Source: an uncultured Ruminococcus sp. (GTDB lineage: Bacteria; Bacillota; Clostridia; Lachnospirales; Lachnospiraceae). Taken from it: DNA of 8,678 nt. The stretch spans positions 1-8,678 of the forward strand of contig UQVC01000054.1 in NCBI GenBank assembly GCA_900544395.1. The letters run 5' to 3'. The position numbers and the translations under genes were made by a program. The notes beneath the pieces are model-generated. The model ran no database searches and was not told the DNA's origin. It saw only the letters and a list, made by a program, of their open reading frames with translations. Of this stretch, positions 1 through 6,630 are shown piece by piece (position 1 is the stretch's first letter; every line of letters starts with the position of its first letter).

Positions 1-2
1 AC

Positions 3-14
3 AAACATATGTTT
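3..14. repeat. 12-bp perfect palindrome upstream of the first promoter
   Basis: AAACATATGTTT equals its own reverse complement. It lies about 60 bp upstream of the predicted -35 element of the polysaccharide unit. It could be a small operator half-site pair, or simply chance in an AT-rich stretch. No function is assigned. Confidence 0.3.
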
Positions 15-21
15 ATTAAAA

Positions 22-45
22 ATTACGAAAATATTACGGAAAAAT
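22..45. repeat. Imperfect tandem repeat ATTACG(G)AAA(A)AT upstream of promoter
   Basis: Two adjacent copies, ATTACGAAAAT (22-32) and ATTACGGAAAAAT (33-45), stand about one helical turn apart. They lie 31-55 bp upstream of the predicted -35. The A-rich, helically phased arrangement would suit an UP-like or curved element, or a pair of regulator half-sites. This is inference from position and phasing only. Confidence 0.35.
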
Positions 46-76
46 GAATAAAATAGAAATAAAATCAAGTTTATGC

Positions 77-105
77 TTGTCCATCCAGGGAAACTATTGT
101 ATTAT
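77..105 (+). promoter_or_regulatory. Predicted sigma-A-type promoter of the polysaccharide unit
   Basis: A -35 candidate TTGTCC (77-82) is separated by exactly 17 bp from a -10 candidate TATTAT (100-105). The block at 90-105 matches the promoter at 4948-4963 at 14 of 16 positions, which raises confidence in both. The start codon at 153 would leave a leader of roughly 40 nt. No hairpin or riboswitch is evident in the leader. Confidence 0.6.
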
Positions 106-139
106 AACATAGATAAGGTATTTCTATCAGTAAGTAAAC

Positions 140-145
140 GGAAGG
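140..145 (+). promoter_or_regulatory. Ribosome binding site for the priming transferase
   Basis: GGAAGG lies 7 nt before the ATG at 153. It is a good Shine-Dalgarno match at normal spacing and supports that start. Confidence 0.7.
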
Positions 146-152
146 TCGTATT

Positions 153-1559
153 ATGATAAAAGAAAATCAAAAATTATTAAATCGAATCCAGATCATTTTG
201 GATGCAGTGGTCATTATACTGTCGTATATCCTCTCCTGGTATATCAGATTCCGGAGCGGGATTTTTGAACTGGATCCGTGGTATCTGTCACTTAGAGAAT
301 ACATGAAGGTTCTGATTTTTCTGGTTCCTTCCTATTTGATCTTATATTATGCATTTCAGTTGTATACACCGAAGCGGGTACAGGGAAGGAGGCTGGAAGC
401 CTGGCATGTGGTACAGGCGAATGTGATCGGACTGATGGGAGTTACGATGGTATTTTTCCTGACGAAACTGTCAGACCGTTATTCCAGATGGGTCGTATTT
501 ATTTTCTGTTTTGTGAACATTACAATGGAAGTGCTGGTGCGCAATATCGTTCGCTTTGTACTGCGAAAAGCCAGAAGGAATGGATACAATCAGAAGCACA
601 TGATCCTGGTAGGATACAGCCGGGCTGCCGAACAGTATATTGACCGGATTATTGCAAACCCGGAATGGGGATATTCGGTCAGAGGAATTCTGGATGACCA
701 TCAGCCGCGAGGAATGGAATATAAAGGGGTGAAGGTAATCGGAAGCATTGACAATCTGCTCGTGATCCTGCCTCAGAATCAGATCGATGAAATTGCGATC
801 ACACTGGGGCTGGATGAATATCATAAACTGGAATATATTGTCAACATGTGTGAGAAGTCCGGTGTGCATACAAAGTTTATCCCGGATTATAATAATATCA
901 TTCCGACCAAACCATATACAGAGGATATCCAGGGACTTCCGGTCATCAATATCCGGCACGTTCCCCTCAATAATGCGCTGAATAAATTTATGAAGCGGGC
1001 AGTGGATGTATTTGGAGCGGTTGTCGCAATCATCCTGTTTTCGCCGGTGATGCTGATTGTTTCTATTTTGATCAAACTGACGGCGCCGGGACCTTTGATT
1101 TTCAAACAGGAGCGGATTGGTCTGCAGAATAAGCCATTTTATATGTACAAGTTCCGTTCTATGGTCGTACAGAAAGAAAGTGAAGAGAAAAAAGGCTGGA
1201 CTATAAAGGATGATCCGCGTGTGACACCGGTGGGAAAATTTATCCGAAAGACCAGTATTGATGAGCTTCCGCAGTTGTTTAATGTGCTTAAAGGGGATAT
1301 GAGTCTGGTGGGACCAAGACCGGAGAGGCCTTTATTTGTAGAAAAATTTCAGGAAGAGATCCCGAGATATATGATCAAACATCAGGTGCGTCCGGGACTG
1401 ACTGGATGGGCACAGGTCAATGGATATCGAGGGGATACTTCCATTCGGAAACGGATCGAATATGATCTGTATTATATTGAGAACTGGACCCTGGGATTGG
1501 ATTTTAAGATTATTTTACTGACATTTTTTAAAGGGTTTATCAATAAAAATGCATATTAA
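153..1559 (+). CDS. Polyprenyl-phosphate hexose-1-phosphate transferase (WcaJ/WbaP-like priming enzyme)
   Basis: This 468-residue inner-membrane enzyme should start glycan assembly by moving a sugar phosphate, probably glucose or galactose phosphate, from a UDP-sugar onto undecaprenyl phosphate. Hydrophobic helices at about 13-30, 52-70, 87-104 and 112-130 form the N-terminal membrane bundle. A Rossmann-like segment follows (about 148-270, beginning ILVGYSRAAE). The C-terminal bacterial sugar transferase domain (about 279-468) starts with a hydrophobic, probably re-entrant helix (283-308). It carries KFRSM (333-337), the Asp-Glu pair of SIDELPQLFN (D370, E371; catalytic in characterised relatives such as PglC), SLVGPRP (384-390) and RPGLTGW (413-419). 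Length and domain order match full-length WcaJ/WbaP-type proteins. It is the first gene after the promoter at 77-105, which suits a priming enzyme. The family call is firm; the sugar specificity is unknown. Confidence 0.93.
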   Translation: MIKENQKLLNRIQIILDAVVIILSYILSWYIRFRSGIFELDPWYLSLREYMKVLIFLVPSYLILYYAFQLYTPKRVQGRRLEAWHVVQANVIGLMGVTMVFFLTKLSDRYSRWVVFIFCFVNITMEVLVRNIVRFVLRKARRNGYNQKHMILVGYSRAAEQYIDRIIANPEWGYSVRGILDDHQPRGMEYKGVKVIGSIDNLLVILPQNQIDEIAITLGLDEYHKLEYIVNMCEKSGVHTKFIPDYNNIIPTKPYTEDIQGLPVINIRHVPLNNALNKFMKRAVDVFGAVVAIILFSPVMLIVSILIKLTAPGPLIFKQERIGLQNKPFYMYKFRSMVVQKESEEKKGWTIKDDPRVTPVGKFIRKTSIDELPQLFNVLKGDMSLVGPRPERPLFVEKFQEEIPRYMIKHQVRPGLTGWAQVNGYRGDTSIRKRIEYDLYYIENWTLGLDFKIILLTFFKGFINKNAY

Positions 1560-1562
1560 TGC

Positions 1563-1567
1563 GGAGG
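1563..1567 (+). promoter_or_regulatory. Ribosome binding site deciding the start of LCP1
   Basis: GGAGG sits 6 nt before the ATG at 1574. An in-frame ATG at 1559, overlapping the previous stop codon, lies upstream of this site and has no comparable signal. The start at 1574 is therefore preferred. Confidence 0.75.
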
Positions 1568-1573
1568 AGCAGA

Positions 1574-2656
1574 ATGTTTCAGAGAAGCAGAGGAATGTCG
1601 CTTCAGAAGCGAAGAAAATTAAATAAAAAACGTCAGAGAAGAACGATATTTTGTCTGGTATTGGAGATTTTCATATTGCTGGTATTGCTGATGGCGGCAT
1701 TTATGATGTATAAGCTGGATCATATGGGGCATCGTACATTAGATGAAAGTGCGTTGGAATTGCGTGAGACACCGAAGGGATATACCAATGTCGCTTTGTT
1801 TGGTCTGGATTCCAGGGAAGGAGAACTGGACAGTGGGGTGCGCAGCGACAGTATGATGATCGTCAGCATCAATAATAAGACCGGTGATGTTCAGATTGTG
1901 TCTGTGTTCCGGGATACGCTGCTTCAGCAGCAGGATGGTACTTACGAAAAGGCGAATACGGCATACTTTTTTGGAGGCCCGCAGGAGGCAATCGCAATGC
2001 TGAACCGCAATCTGGATCTGGACATTACCAAATATGCGACCGTCAATTTTAATGTATTGGCAGATATCATCGACATTCTTGGAGGGGTGGAGATAGAGCT
2101 TACCGGTGAAGAAATTTTCTGGATGAACGGATATACAGCGGAGACTTCCCAGGTGGTAGGGCGTCCGACCCATACTCTGGATGAGAACGCACCTGGCGTT
2201 TATACTCTGGATGGGATACAGGCAGTTTCCTATACCAGAATCCGTTATACCCAGGGGGATGATTTTAAACGGGCAGAACGTCAGAGGATCGTGCTGGAGA
2301 AGGTGATCCAGAAGATCAAGAAAGCAGGGCCGATCAAATGGAATCGGATTTTGGACACCGTAATGCCGAAAATTTCCACCAATATGACAACCGGAGATAT
2401 TGTAAAACTTGGTTTGAATATGTTCCGGTATCAGATCGGAGAAACAAAGGGATTCCCGTTTGATATTACGACCAGTGAAAATGTGATCGGTCTGGAGGGC
2501 TCTTATGCGGTCGCGATCGGACATGCCGACAATGTGCGTCAGCTTCATGAGCTTCTATTTCATGAAAGTGGTTATGTACCTTCCGAAAAAGTGCAGCAGA
2601 TCAGTGAAGATGTTGCATATCTGACGGGGGTTTATGCAGAAGACTATATACAGTAG
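1574..2656 (+). CDS. LytR-CpsA-Psr (LCP) family glycopolymer ligase, LCP1
   Basis: LCP enzymes move lipid-linked glycopolymers onto peptidoglycan on the outer membrane face, releasing the polyprenyl carrier. This 360-residue protein has a short basic cytoplasmic N-terminus (1-23), one membrane anchor (about 24-46) and an extracellular LCP domain (about 70-245). Characteristic residues are present: D79 and R81 in FGLDSRE, R90 and D92 in VRSD, R113 in VFRDTLL, and R222, R224, D229, D230, R233, R236 and Q237 in the TRIRY...DDFKRAERQ block. By family analogy these bind pyrophosphate and metal. Lying 14 nt after the priming transferase and 16 nt before the Wzy-like gene, it probably anchors this cluster's polymer. 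The domain is about half identical to LCP2 (5020-6570). A transcriptional role, implied by older LytR names, is unlikely because the protein is membrane anchored. Confidence 0.93.
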   Translation: MFQRSRGMSLQKRRKLNKKRQRRTIFCLVLEIFILLVLLMAAFMMYKLDHMGHRTLDESALELRETPKGYTNVALFGLDSREGELDSGVRSDSMMIVSINNKTGDVQIVSVFRDTLLQQQDGTYEKANTAYFFGGPQEAIAMLNRNLDLDITKYATVNFNVLADIIDILGGVEIELTGEEIFWMNGYTAETSQVVGRPTHTLDENAPGVYTLDGIQAVSYTRIRYTQGDDFKRAERQRIVLEKVIQKIKKAGPIKWNRILDTVMPKISTNMTTGDIVKLGLNMFRYQIGETKGFPFDITTSENVIGLEGSYAVAIGHADNVRQLHELLFHESGYVPSEKVQQISEDVAYLTGVYAEDYIQ

Positions 2657-2660
2657 CGAA

Positions 2661-2665
2661 AGAGG
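2661..2665 (+). promoter_or_regulatory. Ribosome binding site deciding the start of the Wzy-like gene
   Basis: AGAGG lies 7 nt before the ATG at 2673. The longer in-frame ATG at 2634 would overlap LCP1 by 23 nt, precedes this site and has no comparable signal. The start at 2673 is preferred. Confidence 0.65.
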
Positions 2666-2672
2666 AACAAGA

Positions 2673-4004
2673 ATGTTACAGAAAATGGTTTCGGATAGAA
2701 AAACAGAATATATTTCCTATGCAGTGGTTTATGCGATCGCAGTGCTGGCAGCAAAGTCACATTTGGACTTTGCTGCGGCAATTTTATTGATCGCAGAAGC
2801 CCTGTTTTTATTTGTGATAAATTTTAAGAAGACAGGAAGTCTGGTGGATTTAAAAGGACTTTTTACTCTGTCCTGGATTGGCGGCGAGGGGATTGCCTGC
2901 CTGAAGCTCAGTAAGCTGCAGAGCGATTGGAGCAATGTGACGTGGGTCACATTTTTCCTGATCTATCTGTGTTTTCAGCTTGGCTATGATTTCTGGCTTG
3001 GCAAAAGAAAATCAGAGGAAATACAGGAAGTAAAGAGAGATTTGGTCTCTGCGAGAAGAATTTTGATCTGTATCCTTGGACTGATGATCGTATCCGTCGC
3101 CTGCTTTACACTGGAAGCAGCAGTGGTAGGATATATCCCGCTGTTCAATTCTGCACCACATGCTTATTCTCATTTTCATATTTCCGGGGTACATTATTTT
3201 ACGATCAGCTGCATTTTGATTCCGGCATTGACGGTATTGTATACAAAAGTGGCAGAAAAGATCACAGGAGTTTGCCTGATCCTTCTGATTTTGGGAAATA
3301 TCACAGCTGTTGCCATTCCGATCCTGTGCGTTTCCAGATTTCAGCTGTTATTTGCAGTTGGATTTGCTGCAGTGACATATTTGATGTTATATAAAAAGAT
3401 CACATGGAAAATGATCGTGGGACTGTTTCTGGTGATGATTCCGGTGTATGTGCTCTTGACAGTTGCAAGACGTCATGATGTGACTTATTTGAATGGGATT
3501 TTTGAGATGAAGAATCCCAATATGCCAATTTTTATTACACAGCCGTATATTTATGTGGCAAATAATTTTGAGAATTTTAACTGTATGGTGGAACAGCTGA
3601 CTGCCCATACATGGGGGCTTCAGATGTTATTCCCGGTATTTGCCCTGACTGGATTGAAATTTGTATTTCCACAGCTGGTGGCAATCCCGGATTTTGTGAC
3701 AAAAACAGAACTGACGACATTAACCATGTTTTACGATGCCTACTATGATTTTGGCGTACTGGGAACAGCCATTTTTGCATTTGTGGTTGGTCTGGCTTCC
3801 GCGGCAGTGATCCATATGGTGCAAAGAAAGAAGAACCCTATAACCTATATGTTTTATGGACAGATTGCGATTTATCTGGGACTTGCATTTTTTACGACCT
3901 GGTTCAGCAATCCAACGACCTGGTTCTGGCTGGCTCTGACAGTGATGATGTACTGGTTTGTCGGGTATCAGAAGAAAGGAAAAGAAACAGATGGAAAAAA
4001 ATAG
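2673..4004 (+). CDS. Wzy-like oligosaccharide repeat-unit polymerase (polytopic membrane protein)
   Basis: This 443-residue protein is almost entirely hydrophobic. About 11-12 membrane segments are visible, including about 11-28, 33-50, 90-108, 129-150, 173-192, 197-217, 221-240, 245-264, 360-383, 393-411 and 414-431. Between the helices lies a long loop (about 265-350) with ARRHD (265-269) and the segment PYIYVANNFENF (291-302). An earlier loop holds GYIPLFNSAPHAYSHF (153-168), a layout I associate with O-antigen or oligosaccharide repeat-unit polymerases. Such proteins join lipid-linked repeat units on the outer face of the membrane. R222 (SRFQLLF) and the ARR arginines could bind phosphate or sugar, which is inference. 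Polymerase sequences diverge widely, so the call rests on topology, loop motifs and neighbours. The main alternative is an O-antigen ligase-like protein. Its 3' end overlaps the glycosyltransferase gene by 14 nt, implying coupled translation. Confidence 0.78.
   Translation: MLQKMVSDRKTEYISYAVVYAIAVLAAKSHLDFAAAILLIAEALFLFVINFKKTGSLVDLKGLFTLSWIGGEGIACLKLSKLQSDWSNVTWVTFFLIYLCFQLGYDFWLGKRKSEEIQEVKRDLVSARRILICILGLMIVSVACFTLEAAVVGYIPLFNSAPHAYSHFHISGVHYFTISCILIPALTVLYTKVAEKITGVCLILLILGNITAVAIPILCVSRFQLLFAVGFAAVTYLMLYKKITWKMIVGLFLVMIPVYVLLTVARRHDVTYLNGIFEMKNPNMPIFITQPYIYVANNFENFNCMVEQLTAHTWGLQMLFPVFALTGLKFVFPQLVAIPDFVTKTELTTLTMFYDAYYDFGVLGTAIFAFVVGLASAAVIHMVQRKKNPITYMFYGQIAIYLGLAFFTTWFSNPTTWFWLALTVMMYWFVGYQKKGKETDGKK
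3975..3980 (+). promoter_or_regulatory. Ribosome binding site for the GT2 glycosyltransferase
   Basis: AAAGGA, inside the end of the polymerase gene, precedes the ATG at 3991 by 10 nt. It supports that start rather than an upstream in-frame TTG at 3958. Confidence 0.55.
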
Positions 4005-4917
4005 GAGTGTGGATGTGCTGATCCCCACATATAAACCGGATCAGAAGTGCGTACAGCTTGTCAGACGTCTTCTGAAGCAGAGTGTGGCAGTTCATCGGAT
4101 TTATCTGATCGATACGGATACTGGCATTTTCCCTGAGGAGTTATATGGGATTTCCGACAGAGTTTTGATCCATCGGATCTTGCCGGATGTATTTGATCAT
4201 GGCGGAACCAGAAATTTGGGAGCAGAATTGTCAGATGCAGAAATCCTGGTTTATATGACTCAGGATGCAGTACCGGCAGATGAGCATTTGATCGAGCGTC
4301 TGGTAGAGGGATTTGAAGAGAAACGTGTGGGGGCGGTGTATGCAAGGCAGCTGCCGGCAGAGGACTGTCAGTTAATCGAGCGCTATACAAGAGGGTTTAA
4401 TTATCCAAAGACAAGCCGTTTGAAATCGGCAGAAGATTTGCCGGTGTTAGGAATCAAGACCTATTTTTGTTCCAATGTCTGCGCGGCATATCGCAGGGAT
4501 GTTTATGCGCAGATGGGGGGATTTGTGAAAAAGACCATTTTCAATGAAGATATGATTTTGGCGGGGAAAATGATCCAGAATGGATGGAGCATTTATTATG
4601 CAGCGGATGCAAAGGTGATCCATTCCCATAATTATAACTGCAGGCAACAGTTTCACAGGAATTTTGATCTGGCAGTTTCCCAGGCAGACCACCCGGAGAT
4701 TTTTGAAGGAGTGCCGTCCGAAGGAGAAGGGATGCGGCTGGTGAAAGATACCGCGGTTTATTTGATAAAAATTAAAAAGCCATGGCTGATCCTCTCCCTT
4801 ATCTGGAAAAGCGGATTTAAGTATCTGGGCTATCAGTTAGGGAAGCACTATAAAAAGCTGCCCCGGTGGCTGGTTTTGAAATGTACCATGAATCCAAGAT
4901 ATTGGAAGGAAACTTGA
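3991..4917 (+). CDS. GT2 family glycosyltransferase, rhamnosyltransferase-like
   Basis: This 308-residue cytosolic or membrane-associated GT-A enzyme should add a sugar from a nucleotide donor to the lipid-linked acceptor. It opens with a nucleotide-binding strand, VDVLIPTYKPD (7-17). HGGTRNLGAE (70-79) is typical of GT2 rhamnosyltransferases. YMTQDAVPAD (88-97) holds the DxD-equivalent aspartates D92 and D97, and FNEDMILAGK (184-193) supplies the likely catalytic-base acidic pair E186/D187. HSHNY (211-215) closes the donor site. The C-terminal part (about 250-308) is basic and hydrophobic, as in membrane-associated members. The start at 3991 is chosen because the catalytic domain begins almost at once and a ribosome binding site precedes it. 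The gene overlaps the polymerase gene by 14 nt, and its stop codon lies within the terminator hairpin. Family assignment is firm; dTDP-rhamnose as donor is likely but not proven. Confidence 0.9.
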   Translation: MEKNRSVDVLIPTYKPDQKCVQLVRRLLKQSVAVHRIYLIDTDTGIFPEELYGISDRVLIHRILPDVFDHGGTRNLGAELSDAEILVYMTQDAVPADEHLIERLVEGFEEKRVGAVYARQLPAEDCQLIERYTRGFNYPKTSRLKSAEDLPVLGIKTYFCSNVCAAYRRDVYAQMGGFVKKTIFNEDMILAGKMIQNGWSIYYAADAKVIHSHNYNCRQQFHRNFDLAVSQADHPEIFEGVPSEGEGMRLVKDTAVYLIKIKKPWLILSLIWKSGFKYLGYQLGKHYKKLPRWLVLKCTMNPRYWKET

Positions 4918-4932
4918 AATTCATGGTTTTTT
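4885..4932 (+). terminator. Rho-independent terminator of the polysaccharide unit
   Basis: ACCATGAAT (4885-4893) pairs perfectly with ATTCATGGT (4919-4927). After a small internal bulge, CAAG (4895-4898) pairs with CTTG (4913-4916), leaving a 14-nt loop. A T6 run (4927-4932) follows directly. The hairpin includes the last codons and the stop codon of the glycosyltransferase gene. It separates this unit from the promoter that begins at 4935. Confidence 0.7.
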
Positions 4933-4934
4933 CA

Positions 4935-4963
4935 TTGATGTTTCAACGAAAATATTGTATGAT
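4935..4963 (+). promoter_or_regulatory. Predicted sigma-A-type promoter of the LCP2 unit
   Basis: TTGATG (4935-4940) and TATGAT (4958-4963) are separated by exactly 17 bp. The element begins 3 bp after the T-run of the preceding terminator. Positions 4948-4963 match 90-105 of the first promoter at 14 of 16 bases. The leader to the ATG at 5020 would be roughly 50 nt. Confidence 0.68.
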
Positions 4964-5006
4964 GTTAAAGTGCATATTTTAGACAGTTTACAGTGTATGC
5001 AGTGAG

Positions 5007-5012
5007 AAAGGA
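5007..5012 (+). promoter_or_regulatory. Ribosome binding site deciding the start of LCP2
   Basis: AAAGGA lies 7 nt before the ATG at 5020. An in-frame ATG at 5014 would leave only a 1-nt spacer, and an in-frame GTG at 4993 precedes the site. The start at 5020 fits best. Confidence 0.65.
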
Positions 5013-5019
5013 TATGATT

Positions 5020-6570
5020 ATGGCAGATAAAAGGAGACGCCCGCGGCCGGAAGCATCGGGAAAGAATAGAAGAAGTTCTCATAGGGCGGGGTTGCCGTAT
5101 CGGCGTCAGGAGCAGAGGAGCGGCCAGTCGGAGAGCGCAAGAGAAAGAAGCCCCGGAGCTGCGAAAAGGAAGAGACCAGCTGGTCAGGTTCCGTCCAATC
5201 AGAGAAGGCAGATACAAAATGGAAAGTATCCCAACAAAAAGAATTCCAGAAAACGAGCGAAAAGAGGATTTGCATCCTGGTCTGCAGGCAAGAAAGCAAT
5301 TGCAGTTTTGATGGGGGTATTGATCTTGATGATTACTGCAACAGTTGCCGTGATCGCATCGAAATGGGGAAAGATAGATGGAGTGGAACTGGATCCGGAT
5401 AAGCTGGATATTTCAGAAGAAGCACAGATCAGCGGAACCGGGTACTTGCAGGTTGCATTGTTTGGTCTGGATACAAGAGCCACAGATGAAGAGATGGGGG
5501 CACGAAGTGATACGATCATGGTAGCCAGTCTGAATCGGGAGACCAAAGAGATTAAGTTGGTATCTGTTTATCGTGATACTCTGCTTCAGCTTTCGGATGG
5601 AGATTATAACAAGGCAAATGCAGCCTATGCGTTCGGTGGTGAAGAGGAAGCAGTCGCAATGCTGAATAAGAATTTGGATTTGAATATCGAGCATTATGTG
5701 TCTGTAGATTTTGCAGTTTTAGTAGATGTGATCGATGCACTTGGCGGAATCGACCTGAATATTGAGCCTGCTGAGAATGGAATTGATATCATCCCGTATT
5801 TGAATAACTATGTGGTAGAAGTGATTGAAAATACAGGGGTGGATTCTGGTCCTTATACACAGCTTGGAGCGCAGCATGTAAATGGTGTGCAGGCGACCGC
5901 ATATGCGAGACTTCGATATGGCGGCGGTGATGATTACAAACGAACAGAAAGACAGCGGGAAGTGCTGGAGCAGATTGCGATAAAAGCGCAGAAAGCAAAG
6001 CTGTCTACGATCAACAAGATTATAGATAAAGTCTTTGATAAAGTAAAAACAAACTTCTCTCTGACAGAAGTGATCGCTTATGCAAAAGATGTAAAAGAAT
6101 ATAAATTTGGGGAGACTCAGGGATTCCCATATGAAAAGACAACTGCACAGTTAGATGTAGGAGATTCGATTATTGCAACAGACCTTGCATCGGATGTAAA
6201 GAAGCTGCATCAGTTCTTGTTTGGCCAGAATGATTACACACCATCATCCGTAGTAGAAAGTATCAGTGCAGATATTTCAGGTTCTACCTACAATGTAGGG
6301 GAGTCTTATGATACGGAATATAACAGTTATGATACGTCACAGGATTATTACTATGGGTATGATAATGGCTATATAGAAGAGAATTCCTGGGGCAGTGAGT
6401 CACCGGATTATGGTTCGGGAGATGTCGGAAACGGCGGGAATACAGGAGGCACCGGAGATAACTATGTACCACCGTCAGACGGAAGCACAGATACCGGAGG
6501 CGGTACGACAGATCCGGGAATGCCGGATGGCGGCACAAATGGAGACATGGGTGGAGAAAATCTACAATAA
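5020..6570 (+). CDS. LytR-CpsA-Psr (LCP) family protein, LCP2, with basic N-terminal and low-complexity C-terminal extensions
   Basis: This 516-residue protein is a second predicted wall-glycopolymer ligase, much longer than LCP1. Residues 1-92 form a cytoplasmic, probably disordered region with 30 Lys/Arg and only 5 acidic residues. One membrane anchor follows (about 93-113). The LCP domain (about 140-320) keeps the expected residues: D151 and R153 in FGLDTRA, R162 and D164 in ARSD, R185 in VYRDTLL, and R297, R299, D304, D305, R308, R311 and Q312 in the ARLRY...DDYKRTERQ block. The extracellular tail (about 420-516) is low complexity: 9 Tyr in residues 424-451, then 18 Gly in 465-512 with Ser, Thr, Asp and Asn. 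It has its own promoter and shares a unit with the cohesin-like gene 60 nt downstream. Enzyme family is firm; its glycan substrate is unknown. Confidence 0.93.
   Translation: MADKRRRPRPEASGKNRRSSHRAGLPYRRQEQRSGQSESARERSPGAAKRKRPAGQVPSNQRRQIQNGKYPNKKNSRKRAKRGFASWSAGKKAIAVLMGVLILMITATVAVIASKWGKIDGVELDPDKLDISEEAQISGTGYLQVALFGLDTRATDEEMGARSDTIMVASLNRETKEIKLVSVYRDTLLQLSDGDYNKANAAYAFGGEEEAVAMLNKNLDLNIEHYVSVDFAVLVDVIDALGGIDLNIEPAENGIDIIPYLNNYVVEVIENTGVDSGPYTQLGAQHVNGVQATAYARLRYGGGDDYKRTERQREVLEQIAIKAQKAKLSTINKIIDKVFDKVKTNFSLTEVIAYAKDVKEYKFGETQGFPYEKTTAQLDVGDSIIATDLASDVKKLHQFLFGQNDYTPSSVVESISADISGSTYNVGESYDTEYNSYDTSQDYYYGYDNGYIEENSWGSESPDYGSGDVGNGGNTGGTGDNYVPPSDGSTDTGGGTTDPGMPDGGTNGDMGGENLQ
6280..6567 (+). 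other. Low-complexity Tyr-rich then Gly-rich tail of LCP2
   Basis: The segment encodes residues 421-516, after the folded LCP region. The first part is rich in Tyr, Asp and Ser, with repeats such as SYDT (429-432 and 436-439). The second part is Gly/Asp/Thr/Asn-rich. There is no sorting motif and no second membrane segment, so by topology the tail is extracellular and probably a flexible wall-spanning or binding segment. Confidence 0.6.
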
Positions 6571-6617
6571 AGAAAATTGTTTTTATAGAATATCAAGAAA
6601 AAGTCAAAAGACAGAAA

Positions 6618-6624
6618 AGAGGAG
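6618..6624 (+). promoter_or_regulatory. Ribosome binding site deciding the start of the cohesin-like gene
   Basis: AGAGGAG directly abuts an in-frame ATG at 6625, which leaves no spacer. The ATG at 6631 sits 6 nt away at ideal spacing, and it also begins a classic signal peptide (MKSLKK). The start at 6631 is preferred. Confidence 0.7.
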
Positions 6625-6630
6625 ATGTAC

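Noticed and set aside
471..959. 162-codon open frame on the minus strand inside the priming transferase
   Set aside because: It shows no motif and is fully antisense to a strongly supported gene.
1739..2548. 269-codon open frame on the minus strand inside LCP1
   Set aside because: The translation is rich in Cys, His and Ile with no recognisable domain, and it lies fully antisense to a gene with clear family motifs. It is a shadow frame.
4914..4946. Inverted repeat TTGAAA ... TTTCAA as an alternative terminator
   Set aside because: It is AT-only and has no T-run after it; the 4885-4927 hairpin is longer, better paired and directly followed by T6.
6564..6584. Small hairpin ACAAT/ATTGT followed by T5 after the LCP2 stop codon
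   Set aside because: Five mostly A-T pairs with a 7-nt loop make a weak terminator. LCP2 and the cohesin-like gene are more likely co-transcribed, perhaps with slight attenuation.
6561..6591. Possible promoter (TCTACA, 17 bp, TATAGA) before the cohesin-like gene
   Set aside because: Each hexamer matches consensus at only 4 of 6 positions and the region is AT-rich. It is too weak to call without transcript data.
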